Below are positions 9,756-17,240 of a DNA stretch of 64,000 nucleotides, piece after piece. The notes beneath the pieces are model-generated. The model was not told the DNA's origin and searched no databases. It saw only the letters and a list, made by a program, of their open reading frames with translations. The stretch is from a virus, in the IMG/VR virus record IMGVR_UViG_3300036800_000031, positions 25,254-89,253 of that record. One strand, written 5' to 3'. Position 1 is the first letter of the stretch, and every line of letters begins with the position of its first letter. The position numbers and the translations under genes were made by a program.

Positions 9756-10132
9756 TACTCACCACCTCCCATTTTGCTGTTGACGTTGGCGACGAAGGCC
9801 GCTATGTCCGTGACGGTGGCGAGGTCGCCTTCTTCCAGTTCGCCTTCGTCCTCGTCCGGCTGGCCCTGGTGCATGTCCAGGGCGTCGTAGAAGTCATCCA
9901 GGAAGTGAGGCTGGGGAACACCCTCCCCCCGGTTCTCCATGAGGAGAACGTCGGCCCGCTCAGCCCGGTCGGCCAAGAGCGCATAGGCGGCGGACAAGAC
10001 CGCCTCCGCGCTTAGCTTGCTCGGCGGGAGCGTTTGGCCTGAGAGGACGAGCCGCCCCCGGAAGTACGTGCGCTCGGTCGCCGCCCAGTGGGTGAGATAC
10101 CAGGCGGCTCGGTAGGGACCCCGAACACTTCC
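9755..10132 (-). CDS. Tail assembly chaperone, frameshifted C-terminal part
   Basis: This frame has no good start of its own (best is TTG at 9997). It is open from a TGA at 10133-10135 and overlaps the 3' end of the upstream chaperone gene in the -1 frame. Its reading contains AAWYLTHWAATERTYFRGRL and LVLSGQTLPPSKLSAEAV, a signature of the second chaperone product in actinophages, so it is almost certainly made by ribosomal frameshift between about 10112 and 10132. The tail then becomes acidic (DEDEGELEEGD). The longer product binds the tape measure and tube protein during assembly. No canonical XXXYYYZ heptamer was found; a C-CCT run at about 10113-10118 is the best candidate. Confidence 0.85.
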   Translation of the reverse strand, partial: GSVRGPYRAAWYLTHWAATERTYFRGRLVLSGQTLPPSKLSAEAVLSAAYALLADRAERADVLLMENRGEGVPQPHFLDDFYDALDMHQGQPDEDEGELEEGDLATVTDIAAFVANVNSKMGGGE

Positions 10133-10443
10133 TCAGCGACCGTTTTCGCCAACTCCGAGAACCGCTTGTAGGTCATGGGGCCTTGCTTGTCCTGCTTCAT
10201 CGCCATGAAGTCTTCGACTTCATCGGGGAACAGGACCGCCTCGAACAAGGTGTCCACGTTCATCACGACGGCGGAAACGTCACCGCTTCCTTGGGCCTTG
10301 AAGAACTCCTCGATGATCGGCCAGGGGATTTCGTCACTGCCCTTGCAGTGCCAAGTTCGGCCCCCGATGTTGAAGGTCATGGAAGGCTCGTCCGAAGCCT
10401 CAATGGCGTCAAGGTCGAGATGGGGAATCGAGTTCACGCTCAT
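10012..10443 (-). CDS. Tail assembly chaperone, short form
   Basis: 143 aa starting with ATG at 10443, which overlaps the stop of the major tail gene (ATGA). Acidic and helical; it lies between the major tail protein and the tape measure, as in lambda G. Its last 35 codons are a poor-quality basic tail (RRPSARTSGGGSSSQAKR) because the conserved protein sequence continues in the -1 frame. This short form is expected to be the abundant product; the frameshifted form is the minor one. Confidence 0.85.
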   Translation of the reverse strand: MSVNSIPHLDLDAIEASDEPSMTFNIGGRTWHCKGSDEIPWPIIEEFFKAQGSGDVSAVVMNVDTLFEAVLFPDEVEDFMAMKQDKQGPMTYKRFSELAKTVAEEVFGVPTEPPGISPTGRRPSARTSGGGSSSQAKRSRRAS

Positions 10444-11036
10444 GCTGCCAGGTTGGGTTCGAGGATGAACCGGAAGGGCTGTGCGCCGTAGGGCTTCTCC
10501 AGCTTGAAGCTGGCCGCGTACATGCTCTTGTTCGCGCCCTTCTTGGCGGTGCGCTTCACCGTGCCGGTCTGAAGCGTCTGGCGGACGATCAACCGGCTGT
10601 TCGGGTCGGCAGCGGTGGTGGCTGCGAGGGGGATCGAGTCCCACCCGAGCATGACCCGGACCTCAGACCCGGCGGAGGGCGTCTCCTGCCAGAGCGAGCC
10701 GTCCCCGTTGGTGCCCTGGGACGAGGCGATGGTCGAAGCGCCGATTCCGGCGTTCAGCACCAGGGCCAGGTTCTGACGGGTGACTTCGGCGAGGACGAAC
10801 GTCATGGTGCCCGTGTAGCCGGTGATGGCCTGACGGATTTCCCACAGTTCTTCCTCGACGCTGATCGGAGAAGTGGTAGGGCCGAAGTCGAACTCCGAAC
10901 CGGCGTCGGTGTACCCGAGGGCTGTCCAGCCAGCAGGCCACGCTCCGGTAACGGAAACGGGTTCAGCGGTGCCGAGCGGGGCCGCATAGAGCGTGCCGGG
11001 GCCGACCTTGATGTTGTTCGGGTTGTAAGTACCCAT
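10440..11036 (-). CDS. Major tail tube protein
   Basis: 198 aa. The start GTYNPNNIKVGPGTLYAAPLG and the motif LGYTDAGSEFDFGP are typical of major tail proteins of actinobacterial siphoviruses, as is the following EELWEIRQAITGYTGTMTF. A strong AAGGAGC ribosome site sits just upstream. Preceded by a 99-base hairpin-rich spacer, which suggests the highly expressed gene has its own leader or promoter. It polymerises into hexameric rings of the tail tube. Confidence 0.88.
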   Translation of the reverse strand: MGTYNPNNIKVGPGTLYAAPLGTAEPVSVTGAWPAGWTALGYTDAGSEFDFGPTTSPISVEEELWEIRQAITGYTGTMTFVLAEVTRQNLALVLNAGIGASTIASSQGTNGDGSLWQETPSAGSEVRVMLGWDSIPLAATTAADPNSRLIVRQTLQTGTVKRTAKKGANKSMYAASFKLEKPYGAQPFRFILEPNLAA

Positions 11037-11135
11037 TGGTGCTCCTTGTCTGCCGGAGTGGCGGGTGAACTCCGCCTTGGCTTACAAGGCGACAAGGTGA
11101 TCGAACCACACAGACCCCCGGAGGTTCGGGGATAC
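11037..11135 (-). promoter_or_regulatory. Hairpin-rich leader of the major tail gene
   Basis: This 99-base gap contains two inverted repeats: CGCCTTG/CAAGGCG (5-base loop, near 11080-11098) and CCCC/GGGG around 11115-11134. It ends in the AAGGAGC ribosome site of the tail-tube gene. It may be an mRNA-stabilising leader, an attenuator or a weak terminator; no uridine tract follows either stem. Confidence 0.4.
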
Positions 11136-11570
11136 TCAGAGCGCCACAGTGAAAATAATGTCCATCATCATCCGCGGCCAACCGGTGTCCGGGTCCGGAG
11201 AATCGAAGGAAGTGGTCACGTTGACGTTGAGGCCACGGGTGCCCCCGTCGCCCAGGATCGTGCCGGGCTGGAGGACGAGAGCGGCCTGCTCGATGGCCAG
11301 TACCGCCGCCCGAACTTTGTCGTAGTCCTTCCCCGCCATCCCCCAAACTTCCACGGCAACTCGGATGTCGGAGACCGGGGCTTCGCTGTTGCTCTGGACC
11401 CCTCCGCCTGACCGGGAGACCCGGATGAAGGGCACCTTGTTGGGATTGGGATTCACCGGGAGTCGGAAGAAGGCCCGCCCGGCGATGTGGGGAGTGATCC
11501 ACTCGTTGGTACGGAACCAGTTGCGGATGTCCGGCATGGCGTCCGGGATGACCAGCGGGGGCAGGCTCAC
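11136..11570 (-). CDS. Tail terminator or tail completion protein
   Basis: 144 aa. Size, position between the gp10-like gene and the tail tube gene, and the pattern of a mixed alpha/beta protein with VPFIRVSRSGGG and VWGMAGKDYDKVRAAVLAIE fit tail terminator proteins that form a hexameric ring on the finished tail. Start ATG at 11570 overlaps the previous stop. Sequence similarity in this family is weak, so the call rests mainly on order. Confidence 0.65.
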   Translation of the reverse strand: MSLPPLVIPDAMPDIRNWFRTNEWITPHIAGRAFFRLPVNPNPNKVPFIRVSRSGGGVQSNSEAPVSDIRVAVEVWGMAGKDYDKVRAAVLAIEQAALVLQPGTILGDGGTRGLNVNVTTSFDSPDPDTGWPRMMMDIIFTVAL

Positions 11571-11992
11571 GAGTTCACCACCGCATCCATAGCGGGCTTC
11601 AAAAACGGCCGGGGCTTCATCAGAGACGTTCCGACTTCCAGGTAGTGGGCGTACTTGGTGTTCGCCGTGACCCTGGCGATCACCACCTCACCGCCGAGTT
11701 CCACCCGGTGGCCGATCTGATTGAGCAAGAAGCCGGTGTTCGACGCCGGGGGCTGACCGGGGGCCGAAGCGCGGTGGGCCGGGCCGGTCTGGACCCAGTG
11801 GTAGAGCTTCCCGTTGTGCTTCATGAAGTACGAACCCGGTTCGTACAACCGGCCGGAGCCGGGGATGGTCAAGAATGTCTTGGCGAGGGTCTCGATCTGG
11901 AACGCCTTTTGCAAGAGAATCTTGGCGACCGGCCCTTCCAAGTCGGCGAACAGGGCGTGGATTCCCTCGGTGTCGGTGTCGTAGGTGGACAT
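11567..11992 (-). CDS. HK97 gp10-like head-tail/tail protein
   Basis: 141 aa. An N-terminal helix (ILLQKAFQIETLAKTFL) followed by VIARVTANTKYAHYLEVGTS and a C-terminal RPFLKPAMDAV matches the HK97 gp10-like family: the YAHYLEVGT then RPFL order is characteristic. Overlaps neighbours at both ends by about 4 bases, part of one translationally coupled run from the connector to the tail terminator. Confidence 0.8.
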   Translation of the reverse strand: MSTYDTDTEGIHALFADLEGPVAKILLQKAFQIETLAKTFLTIPGSGRLYEPGSYFMKHNGKLYHWVQTGPAHRASAPGQPPASNTGFLLNQIGHRVELGGEVVIARVTANTKYAHYLEVGTSLMKPRPFLKPAMDAVVNS

Positions 11993-12330
11993 CAGCTGGC
12001 CCCCGTCACTTCACGGAGCGAAGCCACCGTGTGATCGAGTCCTAGCCCGATTGACTGTCGTGCCCAAAGGCAAACCCAGGTGGTCCCTTCGATGTCGTCG
12101 GTCACGAGATCGTTGGCTTGAAGGTCCACCGGGTCACAGGTCAGCCGGGTGTTGTAGACGATGCGGTCACCGCCGACCAGTACCGGCGCTCCGCCGGGGA
12201 GGCTAACGACGGCCGGGACGCCTTCCTTGACCAAAGCCGGACCAGCCGGGTTGGGGTCGTAGCCGTCGGTGTCAGCCGGAACGGATGACCGGGTGATGGT
12301 GACTGTGGTGGTGGCGAGGGGGATCGACAC
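11992..12330 (-). CDS. Head closure (stopper) protein
   Basis: 112 aa, beta-rich, with DLVTDDIEGTTWVCLWARQSI resembling the SH3-like fold of head-tail stoppers. It lies directly after the adaptor gene and before the gp10-like gene, the standard slot for this ring protein that plugs the connector. No single motif is decisive. Confidence 0.6.
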   Translation of the reverse strand: MSIPLATTTVTITRSSVPADTDGYDPNPAGPALVKEGVPAVVSLPGGAPVLVGGDRIVYNTRLTCDPVDLQANDLVTDDIEGTTWVCLWARQSIGLGLDHTVASLREVTGAS

Positions 12331-12990
12331 TTAGGTCTCCCAAGCGTGAGCCTGCGCCCGGCGGAAGCGGAGGATGTCCCGCTTCAACTGCGGGTCGGCC
12401 AGCATGAAGGAGGACAAGTCTCCCGAGATCGATACTCCGCCGATGGAGATGGACTTCTGCCCCATCGCCTGGACGACGGCCGGGTGCTGGGAGTAGTAGG
12501 CGATCCGGGCGATCACCCGAGCCAGCTTCGGAGGGAGTCCGGGGGTGGTCCCGTCCTTGACGCCGTAGGGGTGATAGCCGCCCATGTAGGTCACGTTCGT
12601 CTGCGGGGGGATGACCCCCTGCCAAACCGGCATCCACGGCAAGGGAGTGAACCAGCCCACCCATACCCCGAACCCCTGAATGATCGAGCCGGGGGCGTTG
12701 TCGGTGGCCGGGTTGTAAAGCGCCTCCCCGGAACTGATCGGCTTGGTCGGGTCGATGGGGACGGCCGAGGGATAGACCTTCCCGTCAGCGTAGAGATACA
12801 GGTTCTCGGTGTATTGGCCGTACCCGAGAGTTCGGACGCACTCCACCTCGACCATCGTCACCGCTTCGTCCAGGGCGCGGGCGACGTCATCGGGATCGTT
12901 CGCCCGGTCGTTGGTGATCCAGCCGTAGTCATCCACCGACACCAACGGCTGCGTAAGGCCCGTACCACTGGCGGGGGTACTAGGTATCAC
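12331..12990 (-). CDS. Head-tail adaptor (connector) protein
   Basis: 219 aa. The N-terminal helices after SVDDYGWITNDRANDPDDVARALDEA and the C-terminal LARVIARIAYYS ... LKRDILRFRRA are like gp6/gp15-type adaptor proteins that dock onto the portal. In the middle is a Trp/Pro-rich insert (VWVGWFTPLPWMPVW). The gene follows a small unknown gene after the major capsid gene. Ends in TAA one base before the next start. Confidence 0.65.
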   Translation of the reverse strand: MIPSTPASGTGLTQPLVSVDDYGWITNDRANDPDDVARALDEAVTMVEVECVRTLGYGQYTENLYLYADGKVYPSAVPIDPTKPISSGEALYNPATDNAPGSIIQGFGVWVGWFTPLPWMPVWQGVIPPQTNVTYMGGYHPYGVKDGTTPGLPPKLARVIARIAYYSQHPAVVQAMGQKSISIGGVSISGDLSSFMLADPQLKRDILRFRRAQAHAWET

Positions 12991-13262
12991 TTCTGACCTT
13001 TCCGGGGCTTAGACGGCCGTAGAGAGGCTGGGGTGTGGTCCCTGGAGAGCCATTCAGCCTCGGTAGTCAGCAACGGGCCAGCTTCCGCCGGGTACTCCTT
13101 GCCGACCGCCGCCGCCAAGCTCCCGTCCCGCTTCCAGAGCATCCGTTCGGTGGCGACCACCATCGGCCGCTCGTCCTTCGGCTTCGGGTACGGGTACGAC
13201 TTCAAATCCCAGTCAGCCGAATCCAGCGCCGATACTTCTCTCTCGCAGAACATCTTTGCCAC
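12987..13262 (-). CDS. Small unknown protein of the head module
   Basis: 91 aa, basic C-terminus (RPSKPRKGQK). No family recognised. It is between the capsid gene and the adaptor, where many actinophages carry a short protein of this size; the 4-base overlap with the adaptor start and conserved gene order support that it is expressed. It could be a decoration or connector accessory protein. Confidence 0.6.
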   Translation of the reverse strand: MAKMFCEREVSALDSADWDLKSYPYPKPKDERPMVVATERMLWKRDGSLAAAVGKEYPAEAGPLLTTEAEWLSRDHTPASLRPSKPRKGQK

Positions 13263-13308
13263 GGGCTGATCCTAACTGTGGGTGTACACGAAACCTCGGG
13301 ATAGACGC

Positions 13309-13340
13309 GGAGCGACCCCGGCCGAAGCCGGGGCCACTCC
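13309..13340 (-). terminator. Very stable UUCG stem-loop after the capsid gene
   Basis: A 14-bp stem (three G-U pairs) closes a TTCG tetraloop, between the capsid stop at 13370 and the next start at 13262. There is no uridine tract on the minus-strand transcript, so it may protect the capsid mRNA 3' end or partially terminate, giving more capsid than downstream protein. Confidence 0.6.
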
Positions 13341-13369
13341 ACCCGTAGCTCAATACGAACTGCTGCTGG

Positions 13370-14608
13370 TCAGACCGTGGTGACGTTGCAGAACAGGTCG
13401 GGACGGAAGATCATCAGTCCGACCCGCTCTTCGCAGACCATGAGGATCTGGTTCAGCTCGGCGTACCGCTCCTTGTAGGTCTCCACGTTGACCTGCTCGC
13501 GGTCGGCGATCATGCCGCCCAGCTGGAAGTCGCCGACCAGCGAGGTGTTCAGCGCCATCGCACGGGTCCGGTAGGTCGGAACACCCCAAACCGTCAGCGG
13601 AAGGTCGCTGAAGGGGGTTCCGGCGTCGAACGTGCCCGAGCCGCCCGCTGCCCGCTTGGTGAACATGTTCCAAGCGTTGGTCGGGTTGAGGACAACCGCC
13701 GTCGGGGTGCCGTCGTGGTTCTCCACCTGAGCGAACGCAGCCCCGAAGGTCTGAGCGTTGTCGGTGTTGACCGCACCCTGCGTCAGCACGCCGTTGGCTC
13801 CCAGGACGCCCTGGAGGTCAGGCCAGGTGCCCGAACCGTTCAGGAACTCCCAGTCCTCCTTGAAACGGACCAGGTACGGCAGCCGCTGGTTGATGTATTG
13901 GATCACGGCCTGGGCGTCCTCGAACAGCTGCTTCGAGATCACCAACGTGGCGGCGATGACGGTCGGGTCGGCCTTGGCAGCCTGGAAGCTCAGCGTGGCG
14001 TTGGGCTTCACTCCACCCTCGGGGACGGCGGATGCCGACTCGTAGTTGGTGGGGTTGAGTTCCTGGACGTAGGGAATCTGCGCCAGGGTGGTCGTCATCT
14101 TCGGGAACAGGTCCCGGAGGAACAACCGTGCCTGCCTCGGCACCGGGGCGATGGGCTGACCGACCGGGAGCAGGTAGCCCGCTCCAGAGGGGTCAACGCC
14201 GGGGGGGCCGGACGAACCAAAGTCCTGCACCGCACGGGTGAGCATCTGGTCCAGCGTGCCCTTGCCTTCGTAGGCTTCCTCGAAGGGGGCGTTGCGGGTG
14301 CCCGAGAGCGCCCACTTCACCATGTCCTCGGAGATGAACATTTCCCCGAGCGACCGGCGCTCGATGTCATCTTCGGTGCTGCGTGCCCCGCCACCAGCCG
14401 TTGCGGCCAGCTTTGCGTTGGCCCGGCGCTCCTCCAACTCGCCCAGCGTGATCTGAGCGTCAAGCTCATTCACCTTGGCGAACATGGACTGGAGGCGAGC
14501 GGAATCCTCATCGGAGCGCACGCCTTCGGGCAGGTCGGCGAACTCACGACGGAGGTTTGCGCACTCCTCGTAAAGCTCGTCCAGGTTCAGGGTTGCTGCT
14601 TCAGCCAT
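13370..14608 (-). CDS. Major capsid protein, HK97 fold
   Basis: 412 aa. Residues 1-100 form a charged coiled-coil delta domain (LYEECANLRREFADL, ELDAQITLGELEERRANAK) that the prohead protease would remove. After that come typical capsid elements: a GAGYLLPVGQP N-arm, PEGGVKPNATLSFQ E-loop, ATLVISKQLFEDA spine helix region, FLNGSG and the P-domain/A-domain VVLNPTNAWNMFTKR and GVPTYRTRAM. Ribosome site GAGG 7 bases before ATG. The matching protease is 13 kb away (27617-29335), because the tRNA array and sugar genes lie in between. Confidence 0.93.
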   Translation of the reverse strand: MAEAATLNLDELYEECANLRREFADLPEGVRSDEDSARLQSMFAKVNELDAQITLGELEERRANAKLAATAGGGARSTEDDIERRSLGEMFISEDMVKWALSGTRNAPFEEAYEGKGTLDQMLTRAVQDFGSSGPPGVDPSGAGYLLPVGQPIAPVPRQARLFLRDLFPKMTTTLAQIPYVQELNPTNYESASAVPEGGVKPNATLSFQAAKADPTVIAATLVISKQLFEDAQAVIQYINQRLPYLVRFKEDWEFLNGSGTWPDLQGVLGANGVLTQGAVNTDNAQTFGAAFAQVENHDGTPTAVVLNPTNAWNMFTKRAAGGSGTFDAGTPFSDLPLTVWGVPTYRTRAMALNTSLVGDFQLGGMIADREQVNVETYKERYAELNQILMVCEERVGLMIFRPDLFCNVTTV

Positions 14609-14806
14609 GACAGACCTCTTTCGATTGAATCAGGGAACGGACGCCCGGATAGGCGATCCAACGCTCTCCCGACGGTCAATCGGACCTGTCGTGGGGTGCT
14701 GAGGAGAAAGGTAGCGCAAGGAAGGGAGGAGGGTATGGGATACCCCCGAACGCGAAACGACCGGAGCCTTTTGGACCCCGGCCGAATCGCCTTCACAGTA
14801 CCTACG
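14609..14806 (-). promoter_or_regulatory. Leader between tRNA array and capsid gene
   Basis: 198 bases with no credible gene. It contains an imperfect stem CCGGGG/CTCCGG around 14762-14783 that could end the tRNA transcript, a TTGACC at about 14680 that could be a -35 element of a capsid promoter, and the capsid ribosome site AAGAGG. No clear -10 hexamer at the right distance was found. Confidence 0.35.
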
Positions 14807-14878
14807 TGGCGGAGGGGAGACTCGAACTCCCGACTTCCTGGTTATGAGCCAGACGGGCTGCCGCTGCCCTACTCCGCT
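14807..14878 (-). tRNA. tRNA-Met (CAU), first of array
   Basis: Full cloverleaf with loop CTCATAA. The 1:72 pair is A-C, not a Watson-Crick pair, which is a feature of initiator-type tRNAs, but the anticodon stem lacks the three G-C pairs of initiators. Could be Met or, with lysidine, Ile. Its 5' end overlaps the stop codon of the HNH gene at 14869. CCA not encoded. Confidence 0.88.
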
Positions 14879-15408
14879 GTGCTCATAGAAGCTACCAGGG
14901 TGGGCCTACCGATAGCAAGGTATGGCTCCCAAGCGGGGTCTGGCCGGATTTTCAGGAGGTGGGCAGCGACGCCCTTGGGCCGGAAAGGGGTGTTGTGAAG
15001 TTCCCATCCCAGCGAGTCCAGGGTCTGGTGGCCCTTCTTCTGATTGCATCTCCGGCAACAAGCGGTGACGTTCTCCCAGGTGTGCTTTCCACCGAGCGCC
15101 CTGGGGACGATGTGGTCGATGGTGCCGTCCTGGCGGACGTCCTTCTGGCAGTAGCCACACCGGTACCCATCTCGGGCACAGACGTTGGAAGTGATGAGCA
15201 TGATGCTCCGGTGCTTCTCGGGCATCACGACGTACTTCCGAAGGACGAGGACCGAGGGGACCATGACCTGAGTAGACGGAGAGCGGAAGACTTCACCGCT
15301 GTATTCGATGGGGTCGGCAAGCTCCTCCAGGTAAAGCTCGACAGCATCCCGGTCGCGAATGATCGCGAGGGGTTCTCTGCTGGCGTTCAGGAGGAGCGCC
15401 CTGTTCAT
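14869..15408 (-). CDS. HNH endonuclease (array HNH 1)
   Basis: 179 aa. The C-terminal half has the zinc/HNH signature: CGYC, then DHIVPRALGGKHTWENV, then CCRRCNQKKG, as in the large family of free-standing phage HNH nucleases. The stop codon TAG is the T8-A9-G10 of the following tRNA-Met, so gene and tRNA overlap. It probably acts as a homing nuclease spreading with the tRNA array. No tRNA remnant was seen upstream of its start. Confidence 0.9.
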   Translation of the reverse strand: MNRALLLNASREPLAIIRDRDAVELYLEELADPIEYSGEVFRSPSTQVMVPSVLVLRKYVVMPEKHRSIMLITSNVCARDGYRCGYCQKDVRQDGTIDHIVPRALGGKHTWENVTACCRRCNQKKGHQTLDSLGWELHNTPFRPKGVAAHLLKIRPDPAWEPYLAIGRPTLVASMSTAE

Positions 15409-15454
15409 CTGATTCTCGGTCTCTTTGTCATCGTCACTGCTTTCTGGTTGATTC

Positions 15455-15541
15455 TGGTCTCAGCGGCGGGAGTCGAACCCGCATGGCCGTTCAGGCCAGC
15501 CCGTTTTGAGCGGGGTGCGTATTCCGTTCCGCCACGCTGAG
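15455..15541 (-). tRNA. tRNA-Leu (CAA)
   Basis: Type II tRNA with long variable arm; loop CTCAAAA gives anticodon CAA. Acceptor CTCAGCG pairs with CGCTGAG; discriminator A and CCA encoded. Confidence 0.93.
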
Positions 15542-15559
15542 GTGATCTGAATAGTCCAA

Positions 15560-15646
15560 TGGTGCGAACGGGGAGAGTCGAACTCCCACTGGGCCGAGCC
15601 CACCACAGTCTCAGTGTGGCCTGTCTACCGATTCCAGCACGCTCGC
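15560..15646 (-). tRNA. tRNA-Leu (GAG)
   Basis: Type II tRNA; loop CTGAGAC, anticodon GAG. Acceptor GCGAGCG with CGTTCGC; ACCA encoded. Confidence 0.93.
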
Positions 15647-15647
15647 A

Positions 15648-15719
15648 TGGTGCCCCCGCCCGGAATCGAACCGGGATCGGCCTGATTAGAAGTCAGAGGA
15701 CGGATTCCATCCCGAGGGC
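15648..15719 (-). tRNA. tRNA-Arg (UCU)
   Basis: Loop CTTCTAA, anticodon TCT; acceptor GCCCTCG with CGGGGGC; CCA encoded. One base separates its CCA end from the next tRNA. Confidence 0.92.
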
Positions 15720-15720
15720 T

Positions 15721-15790
15721 TGGTACCGGAGCCGAGAATCGAACTCGGTCGCCACGATTATGAGCCGTGGGCCTGCCCAGCAAATCCGGC
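15721..15790 (-). tRNA. tRNA-Met (CAU), second copy
   Basis: Loop CTCATAA; T-arm CCGAG-TTCGATT-CTCGG. Acceptor GCCGGAT with CTCCGGT is imperfect at 7:66. CCA encoded. May be elongator Met or Ile with modified C34. Confidence 0.85.
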
Positions 15791-15954
15791 AAGATCAGAT
15801 CGAATCTCCCGTGTGGCCTCTCGCTTCTCCTGGGCACGGGTAATGCGCTCGGGGCGTAGCCAGGAGTTGACCTCGCACATCCGATGCCCGTGGACAGGGC
15901 AGTGTGCGTTGATACCGATGTGCCCACGCATTTTCGCCATGAGCACATCGTAGG

Positions 15955-16030
15955 TGGGGTGGATGAGGGGAATCGAACCCCCTAACAGACACGGTCACAG
16001 CGTGCTCCCTCGCCATTTGGGTTCATCCAC
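15955..16030 (-). tRNA. tRNA-His (GUG)
   Basis: Loop CTGTGAC, anticodon GTG; acceptor GTGGATG pairs fully with CATCCAC; CCA encoded. The 160 bases between this and tRNA-Met 2 hold no tRNA; a 62-codon minus frame there is weak. Confidence 0.92.
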
Positions 16031-16032
16031 AG

Positions 16033-16105
16033 TCCACCAGGTAGGGATCGAACCTACGACCTTCACTTTGTAAGAGTGCTGCGCTCCCGCTGCGCCACTG
16101 GTGGT
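16033..16105 (-). tRNA. tRNA-Val (UAC)
   Basis: Loop CTTACAA, anticodon TAC; acceptor CCACCAG with CTGGTGG; CCA not encoded. Confidence 0.92.
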
Positions 16106-16161
16106 TGATGCTGGGGCCGGAGGATCGTAGGCAGGCCCTTACCTCCCCTCCGGCCTTAGCG

Positions 16162-16234
16162 TGCCCCCGGCAGGAATCGAACCCGCTCATCCTCCGATTA
16201 AAAGTCGGCTGACCTCCCACTGGCCTACAAGGGC
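16162..16234 (-). tRNA. tRNA-Lys (UUU)
   Basis: Loop CTTTTAA, anticodon TTT; acceptor GCCCTTG with CGGGGGC (two G-U); CCA not encoded. Confidence 0.92.
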
Positions 16235-16235
16235 A

Positions 16236-16311
16236 TGGTCCCCACCCTGGGTGTCGAACCCAGTGTCTTCCGAGTATCAGTCGGACGCCTTCACCGTCTG
16301 GCCCGATGGGG
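16236..16311 (-). tRNA. tRNA-Ile (GAU)
   Basis: Loop CTGATAC, anticodon GAT, stem TCCGA/TCGGA; acceptor CCCCATC with GGTGGGG; CCA encoded. Confidence 0.92.
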
Positions 16312-16355
16312 ATAAGTCAGGGCGGGATGGCAGCGAACCACCATCACCGCCCCGG

Positions 16356-16428
16356 TGCCCGCAGAGGGTCTCGATCCCCCGGCCTTCGGCGTGTCGTGCC
16401 GACGCTCTCCCAACTGAGCTATGCGAGC
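16356..16428 (-). tRNA. tRNA-Val (GAC), atypical
   Basis: Acceptor GCTCGCA/TGCGGGC and D-arm TAGCTCAGTTGGGAGAGC are normal. The anticodon loop ACGACAC, closed by TCGGC/GCCGA, has C instead of U at position 33, and the T-loop begins A instead of T. Anticodon read by position is GAC. The departures suggest a decaying or unusual tRNA; isotype is provisional. Confidence 0.65.
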
Positions 16429-16584
16429 TTGGTGGAAACTCTCTCCCGGTCACGTCTGGCGACCGAACGGCACCGAGAGGGATGAACTCCGATGCTTCAC
16501 GGTCGGCGGCTTCAGCCACGTTCATCAGCGCGTGACGCCACCCAGCGACGTTCCTGAGAAGGAGGAGACAGGCTCCCCCTTCGG

Positions 16585-16657
16585 TGGTTCCCGCCGGGAT
16601 CGAACCGACGCCTTCCGGGCTTCAACCGGACGCTGCTGCCAACTAAGCTAGAGAACC
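16585..16657 (-). tRNA. tRNA-Phe (GAA)
   Basis: Loop TTGAAGC, anticodon GAA, stem TCCGG/CCGGA. Acceptor GGTTCTC pairs with GGGAACC through one G-U. A second 5' half with a perfectly matching GGTTCCC lies beyond the HNH gene at 17120-17163. Its TAG (positions 8-10) is the stop of that HNH gene. Confidence 0.93.
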
Positions 16658-17115
16658 TTGTTTTTTCTCCCCCGCCAGGTCGGCGTAAGGGCATGGCAGT
16701 TGGGGCATAGGATCGCCAGGTTCTCGATCCGGTGATCGTCCTTCACCCCGTTCATATGGTCAACCTCCAGTGGTATTGGCTGACCCATCCACTGGACCCG
16801 CTTGCACTCTTTACATTGACGCTTCCGCCCCTGCGCCAAGAGAATGGGCAGGAGGTGATAGGTCGGGTAGGTCGAGTTCTCGCAAAAGATTTCCTCCAGC
16901 GTGCGCCGACGAAGGGGCGCTCCACGGGTACCAACCCAGGACTGCCCGGTGAAGTGGCTGACATCGGCCCCAAGCCGCTTTGCATGTCTCTGGACCGAGC
17001 CGTAGTTGCCTCCGGCGAGATTAAGGCCGACTCCCCTGACTACCTGCGCCCAACTGGTCGAGGCGACGATGGCCTCCAGTAGCTCGGAATCGGTCCATGA
17101 CCTCGGCTTGCCCAT
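16648..17115 (-). CDS. HNH endonuclease (array HNH 2), inserted at tRNA-Phe
   Basis: 155 aa from ATG at 17115. N-terminal helix-turn-helix-like part (SWTDSELLEAIVASTSWAQVV, then GSVQRHAKRLG) resembles the DNA-binding half of such nucleases; C-terminal CKECKR, LEVDHMNG, HRIENLAILCPNCHALT is a complete HNH site. Stop TAG lies in the tRNA-Phe 5' end. A truncated tRNA-Phe 5' half precedes the start. The layout suggests that the gene arrived in a tRNA-Phe gene together with a replacement 5' half. Confidence 0.92.
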   Translation of the reverse strand: MGKPRSWTDSELLEAIVASTSWAQVVRGVGLNLAGGNYGSVQRHAKRLGADVSHFTGQSWVGTRGAPLRRRTLEEIFCENSTYPTYHLLPILLAQGRKRQCKECKRVQWMGQPIPLEVDHMNGVKDDHRIENLAILCPNCHALTPTWRGRKNKVL

Positions 17116-17119
17116 GCCG

Positions 17120-17163
17120 TAGTCTACCGTTACGGACGCTCTCCCTGACTGAGCTAGGGAACC
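17120..17163 (-). pseudogene. Truncated tRNA 5' half (Phe-like)
   Basis: Begins GGTTCCCTAGCTCAGTCAGG and follows a tRNA through D-arm and the first anticodon-stem bases (GTCCG), then stops resembling any tRNA just before the HNH start. It matches the 5' half of tRNA-Phe at 16585-16657, and its acceptor strand is a perfect complement of that gene's 3' strand GGGAACC. Confidence 0.8.
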
Positions 17164-17164
17164 T

Positions 17165-17239
17165 TGGTGCGGCCCGGAGGAATCGAACCCCATCCGAGAG
17201 GGCATAAGCCTCTCTGCGGCCACCAGCCGCACGAGCCGC
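17165..17239 (-). tRNA. tRNA-Ile (UAU)
   Basis: Loop CTTATGC, anticodon TAT for the rare AUA codon; acceptor GCGGCTC with GGGCCGC; CCA encoded; one weak T-stem pair. Confidence 0.88.
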
Positions 17240-17240
17240 A

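Noticed and set aside
10012-10100. GGGGG run near 10060 as the chaperone slippery site
   Set aside because: The conserved downstream protein sequence (AAWYLTHW...) is already in the -1 frame upstream of this run, so the shift must occur earlier.
15758-15946. 62-codon minus frame between tRNA-Met 2 and tRNA-His
   Set aside because: Has a CPVHGH segment but no ribosome site and runs through the tRNA-Met gene; could be a decayed gene but cannot be supported.
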